This document shows, in pieces, positions 61,460 through 64,000 of a DNA stretch of 64,000 nt. Location: assembly GCF_002873455.1 (NCBI RefSeq), contig NZ_MCUN01000024.1, positions 82,314-146,313 on the forward strand. The letters are read 5' to 3'. The notes beneath the pieces were generated by a model that searched no databases, had not been told where the DNA came from, and saw only the letters and a program-made list of their open reading frames with translations. The stretch is from Vibrio splendidus (GTDB taxonomy: Bacteria; Pseudomonadota; Gammaproteobacteria; Enterobacterales; Vibrionaceae). The stretch's first letter is position 1. Every line of letters starts with the position of its first letter. Made by a program: the position numbers and the translations under genes.

Positions 61460-62164
61460 TTAGTTTGCTTGAGTGTCAAGACTAGCTTGATCAACAGTAA
61501 CACCAGCACCCATCGTAGTAGAGATGCTTACTTTCTTCAGGAAAGTACCTTTCGCTGAAGAAGGCTTAGCTTTCTTAAGAGCCACTAGAAGTGCTTCTAG
61601 GTTCTCTTGAAGCTGGTTAGCTTCGAAAGATGCTTTGCCGATAGTAGTGTGGATGATACCGTTCTTGTCGTTACGGTAACGAACCTGACCAGCTTTAGCG
61701 TTCTTAACCGCTTCAGCAACGTTAGGAGTTACAGTACCAACTTTAGGGTTTGGCATTAGACCGCGTGGACCTAGGATTGTACCTAGCTGACCAACAACGC
61801 GCATTGCATCAGGAGAAGCAACAACAACGTCAAAGTCCATTACACCTTTTTTCACTTGCTCAGCAAGATCTTCCATACCAACGATATCTGCGCCAGCTGC
61901 TTTAGCTGCTTCTGCGTTTGCACCTTGAGTGAACACAGCAACGCGGATTTCACGGCCAGTACCGTGAGGTAGCACAGTTGCGCCACGTACGTTTTGGTCA
62001 GATTTACGAGCATCGATGCCTAGGTTAACAGCAACATCTACAGACTCAACGAATTTAGCAGTCGCTAGTTCTTTAAGAAGAGCAACAGCTTCGTTGATTT
62101 CGTATTCTTTAGTTACTTCAACTTTGTCGCGGATTACGCGCATACGCTTAGTAAGTTTTGCCAT
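61460..62164 (-). CDS. rplA: 50S ribosomal protein L1
   Basis: 234 aa; binds 23S rRNA at the L1 stalk and represses the rplKA message. Begins MAKLTKRMRVIRDKV; contains VLPHGTGREIRVAVF and ILGPRGLMPNPKVGTVT. Four bases downstream of rplK. Confidence 0.98.
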   Translation of the reverse strand: MAKLTKRMRVIRDKVEVTKEYEINEAVALLKELATAKFVESVDVAVNLGIDARKSDQNVRGATVLPHGTGREIRVAVFTQGANAEAAKAAGADIVGMEDLAEQVKKGVMDFDVVVASPDAMRVVGQLGTILGPRGLMPNPKVGTVTPNVAEAVKNAKAGQVRYRNDKNGIIHTTIGKASFEANQLQENLEALLVALKKAKPSSAKGTFLKKVSISTTMGAGVTVDQASLDTQAN

Positions 62165-62168
62165 GATC

Positions 62169-62597
62169 TTATCCCTCTACCACTAGGCCCATTGAACGAG
62201 CAGTACCAGCAATAGAACGCTTCATTGCTTCGATGTCAGCACCAGTCATATCAGCAGCTTTAGTTTCTGCGATTTCCTGAACTTGAGCGTCAGTTACAGT
62301 ACCAACTTTCTCAGTGTTTGGACGACCTGAACCAGACTTAACGCCAGCAGCTTTCTTAAGAAGAACAGCAGCAGGTGGAGTCTTAGTTACGAACGTGAAA
62401 GAACGGTCGTTGTAAACAGTAATTACTACTGGAGTAGGTAGACCTTTCTCAACAGATTCTGTTTTTGCGTTGAACGCTTTACAGAATTCCATGATGTTCA
62501 CGCCGTGTTGACCTAGAGCAGGACCAACCGGTGGACTTGGGTTTGCCATACCAGCTGCAACTTGCAGTTTGATATAAGCTTCAACTTTCTTAGCCAT
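62169..62597 (-). CDS. rplK: 50S ribosomal protein L11
   Basis: 142 aa from MAKKVEAYIKLQ (ATG at 62597 with AGGA seven bases before). Conserved PSPPVGPALGQHGVNIMEFC and the C-terminal rRNA-binding KAADMTGADIEAMKRSIAGTARSMG. Substrate of PrmA, also in the window. The frame is open 20 codons further upstream but that part does not resemble L11. Confidence 0.97.
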   Translation of the reverse strand: MAKKVEAYIKLQVAAGMANPSPPVGPALGQHGVNIMEFCKAFNAKTESVEKGLPTPVVITVYNDRSFTFVTKTPPAAVLLKKAAGVKSGSGRPNTEKVGTVTDAQVQEIAETKAADMTGADIEAMKRSIAGTARSMGLVVEG

Positions 62598-62685
62598 GAT
62601 ATTTCCTAATTTTTGGGTACATGCGCTAGCCCTAAGGCAAGCTCCCCTTAATTTCAATTAACTCTTTATTACTTCGATAGAAGCA

Positions 62686-62721
62686 AAAAGGCGCGAAATT
62701 ATAATCATAATTCGCGCCTTT
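62686..62721 (-). terminator. nusG terminator
   Basis: AAAGGCGCGAA and TTCGCGCCTTT are perfect 11-bp arms on the minus strand followed by two more T. It separates secE-nusG from rplKA. The remainder of the 212-bp gap should hold the rplK promoter, which I could not pin down. Confidence 0.88.
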
Positions 62722-62809
62722 AACAACCCTAAAAAGGTGGTTTTTTATACTCTTTTATTTTGAACAACTTATGAAGCATTTATCCACAGCTTGTTCAAAA
62801 GTTAGAGTT

Positions 62810-63358
62810 TTAGTCCAGCTTTTCAACTTGACCAAATTCAAGCTCAACCGGTGTTGCACGACCAAAGATCGATACAGATACCTTAATGCGGCTTTTCTCG
62901 TAATCTACTTCTTCAACTGTACCGTTGAAATCAGCAAACGGACCATCGTTCACACGAACCACTTCACCCGCTTCGAACATTGTCTTAGGACGTGGAGACT
63001 CGCTCGCTTTCTCTAGACGGTTCAAGATAGCATCAGCTTCTTTGTCAGTGATTGGTGCAGGACGATCAGAGGTACCACCAATGAAGCCCATAACACGAGG
63101 AATGCTGCGTACTAAGTGCCATGATTCATCATTCATGATCATTTGCACTAATACGTAGCCAGGGAAGAACTTACGTTCGCTTTTACGGCGTTGACCTGCA
63201 CGCATTTCCACTACTTCTTCAGTAGGTACTAAAACGTCACCAAAGAACTCTTCCATGTCGTGCATTTTAATATGTTCGCGTAACGATTGAGATACACGAC
63301 CTTCATAGCCAGAAAAGGCTTGAACTACATACCAACGTTTTTTTGGAGCTTCACTCAT
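62810..63358 (-). CDS. nusG: Transcription termination/antitermination factor NusG
   Basis: 182 aa; links RNA polymerase with Rho or ribosomal S10. NGN domain (WYVVQAFSGYEGRV, FFPGYVLVQM) and C-terminal KOW domain (VRVNDGPFADFNGTVEEVD). Thirteen bases after secE; same operon. Confidence 0.98.
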   Translation of the reverse strand: MSEAPKKRWYVVQAFSGYEGRVSQSLREHIKMHDMEEFFGDVLVPTEEVVEMRAGQRRKSERKFFPGYVLVQMIMNDESWHLVRSIPRVMGFIGGTSDRPAPITDKEADAILNRLEKASESPRPKTMFEAGEVVRVNDGPFADFNGTVEEVDYEKSRIKVSVSIFGRATPVELEFGQVEKLD

Positions 63359-63371
63359 GAATCAGAACCCT

Positions 63372-63749
63372 CTACACCCCAGTCGCTAGAGAAACTAAAC
63401 GGACCATAATGCCGTCAATTCCCCAAAGCACTAGAGACATAACAATACATACAGCTAAAACGATCAATGTAGTTTGCATAGTTTCTTGGCGAGTAGGCCA
63501 AACAACTTTACGAATCTCCATACGAGATTCTTTTGCAAAATCGATCGCAGCTTTACCTTTAGTTGTTGTTGCTGCAACGCCTAGTGCGGCAGCAATCAGC
63601 ACAACTACACCTGCAGCGCGAATTACAACAGACAATTCACCATACAGGTAATTACCCACAACAGCAGCAGCCAACAGTACAAAAGCGACTACCCACTTCA
63701 TTGTATCTGCTGCACCTGAGCTATCAGGAGTTTCAGCGTTTGCTTTCAT
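63372..63749 (-). CDS. secE: Preprotein translocase subunit SecE
   Basis: 125 aa inner-membrane subunit of SecYEG with three TM helices: two near residues 17-60 and the essential third near 100-120. Conserved cytoplasmic motif SRMEIRKVVWPTRQETMQTT. First gene of secE-nusG. Confidence 0.96.
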   Translation of the reverse strand: MKANAETPDSSGAADTMKWVVAFVLLAAAVVGNYLYGELSVVIRAAGVVVLIAAALGVAATTTKGKAAIDFAKESRMEIRKVVWPTRQETMQTTLIVLAVCIVMSLVLWGIDGIMVRLVSLATGV

Positions 63750-63925
63750 AAAACCAACCTGTGATAAGTCTTAAATATAGACGACAATAACCCCGCTGTT
63801 GCAGGGCACATTCCTTTGCGTTGCAAAACAACACATCTAACAGTCATTTTAGTCAAAAAGACCGTTTAATTCTTTGCTAAGAGCTAAAATTGATGCCAAA
63901 ACACCCAACTCTTTTTTCAGCGCAG

Positions 63926-63953
63926 AAAAAGGGCATCAAATGATGCCCTTTTT
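63926..63953 (-). terminator. tuf terminator
   Basis: AAAAAGGGCATCA and TGATGCCCTTTTT form a perfect stem with a two-base centre (63926-63953), just after the EF-Tu stop. The gap 63750-63925 presumably carries the secE promoter; no convincing motif was seen. Confidence 0.88.
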
Positions 63954-63972
63954 ACTAGTGGTTCGTCAAATC

Positions 63973-64000
63973 TTATGCAAAGATTTTAGCTACAACACCA
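63973..64000 (-). CDS. tufB: Elongation factor Tu, C-terminal end (partial)
   Basis: The last nine residues read GVVAKIFA-stop with one partial codon, the typical Vibrio EF-Tu C-terminus. Position upstream of secE matches tufB in E. coli. The gene continues beyond the window. Confidence 0.82.

Noticed and set aside
62721..62747. Plus-strand hairpin AACAACC/GGTGGTT with six T as a second sRNA terminator
   Set aside because: The stem has a mismatch and no promoter or 5' structure was visible upstream; the adjacent perfect stem already explains nusG termination.
1..64000. tRNA, rRNA, prophage or insertion sequences
   Set aside because: No tRNA-like cloverleaf, rRNA, transposase or integrase sequence was recognised; tRNA genes usually near tufB lie outside the window.

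Overview
The window is chromosomal DNA of a Vibrio (gamma-proteobacterium). The evidence is Vibrio-type proteins throughout (CpxA, TrmL, Fis, RpoB/RpoC), a type II dehydroquinase, the DUF4212/VC_2705-type symporter pair, a CrbS/CrbR-type acetate switch, and intact rplKAJL-rpoBC and dusB-fis operons. The ordering of arginine deiminase genes beside pyrBI suggests a marine species such as the Splendidus clade, but this is inference. No phage, IS element, CRISPR array, tRNA or rRNA gene was found; it is mostly core genome with informative non-coding sequence.

Layout. 0-3.4 kb: end of cpxA, Fur-controlled Mn-type sodA, trmL, fxsA. 3.6-8.5 kb: aspA-dcuA (aspartate to fumarate, dicarboxylate exchange) and a YfcC-family transporter. 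9.3-15.6 kb: a carbamoyl-phosphate block made of arcA, arcC, ornithine carbamoyltransferase, the attenuated pyrBI operon with its leader peptide, and an ArgR-type repressor gene behind a tandem ARG-box-like operator. 15.7-17.6 kb: dsbD. 17.8-34.3 kb: an acetate block with response regulator crbR, nhaP2, the DUF4212/symporter pair, a Fur-boxed fagA-like gene plus fumC, the symporter-fused hybrid kinase crbS, an HcaT-like MFS gene, a cNMP/CBS/DUF294 protein with a DEDDh exonuclease, and acs. 34.6-39.6 kb: aroQ, accBC, prmA, dusB-fis. 39.6-46.8 kb: zntR, purH-purD split by an ERIC-like element, yjaH, hupA, a CNNM/CBS protein, yjaG. 46.9-51.4 kb: a hydroxyacid dehydrogenase coupled to an Fe-S-type uracil-DNA glycosylase-like gene, hemE, a candidate small RNA, nudC, rsd. 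51.7-64 kb: rpoC, rpoB, rplL, rplJ, rplA, rplK, nusG, secE and the 3' end of tuf, all on the minus strand.

How it works together. Two iron-sparing enzymes (Mn-type SodA and iron-free FumC) each sit behind a Fur box. The sensor CrbS, the regulator CrbR, acs and a predicted monocarboxylate symporter lie within 17 kb, and three promoters in the block share a CTAAAGT element. The arginine deiminase and pyrimidine genes share carbamoyl phosphate. Several translation starts (sodA, crbS, yjaH, rpoC) have the Shine-Dalgarno inside, or directly against, a strong hairpin; at crbS and yjaH that hairpin is the previous gene's terminator. The most novel-looking items are a ~70-nt plus-strand sRNA candidate between hemE and nudC, the CTAAAGT element, and the terminator/start overlaps. 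All functions are assigned by family recognition from the sequence; no database search was run.
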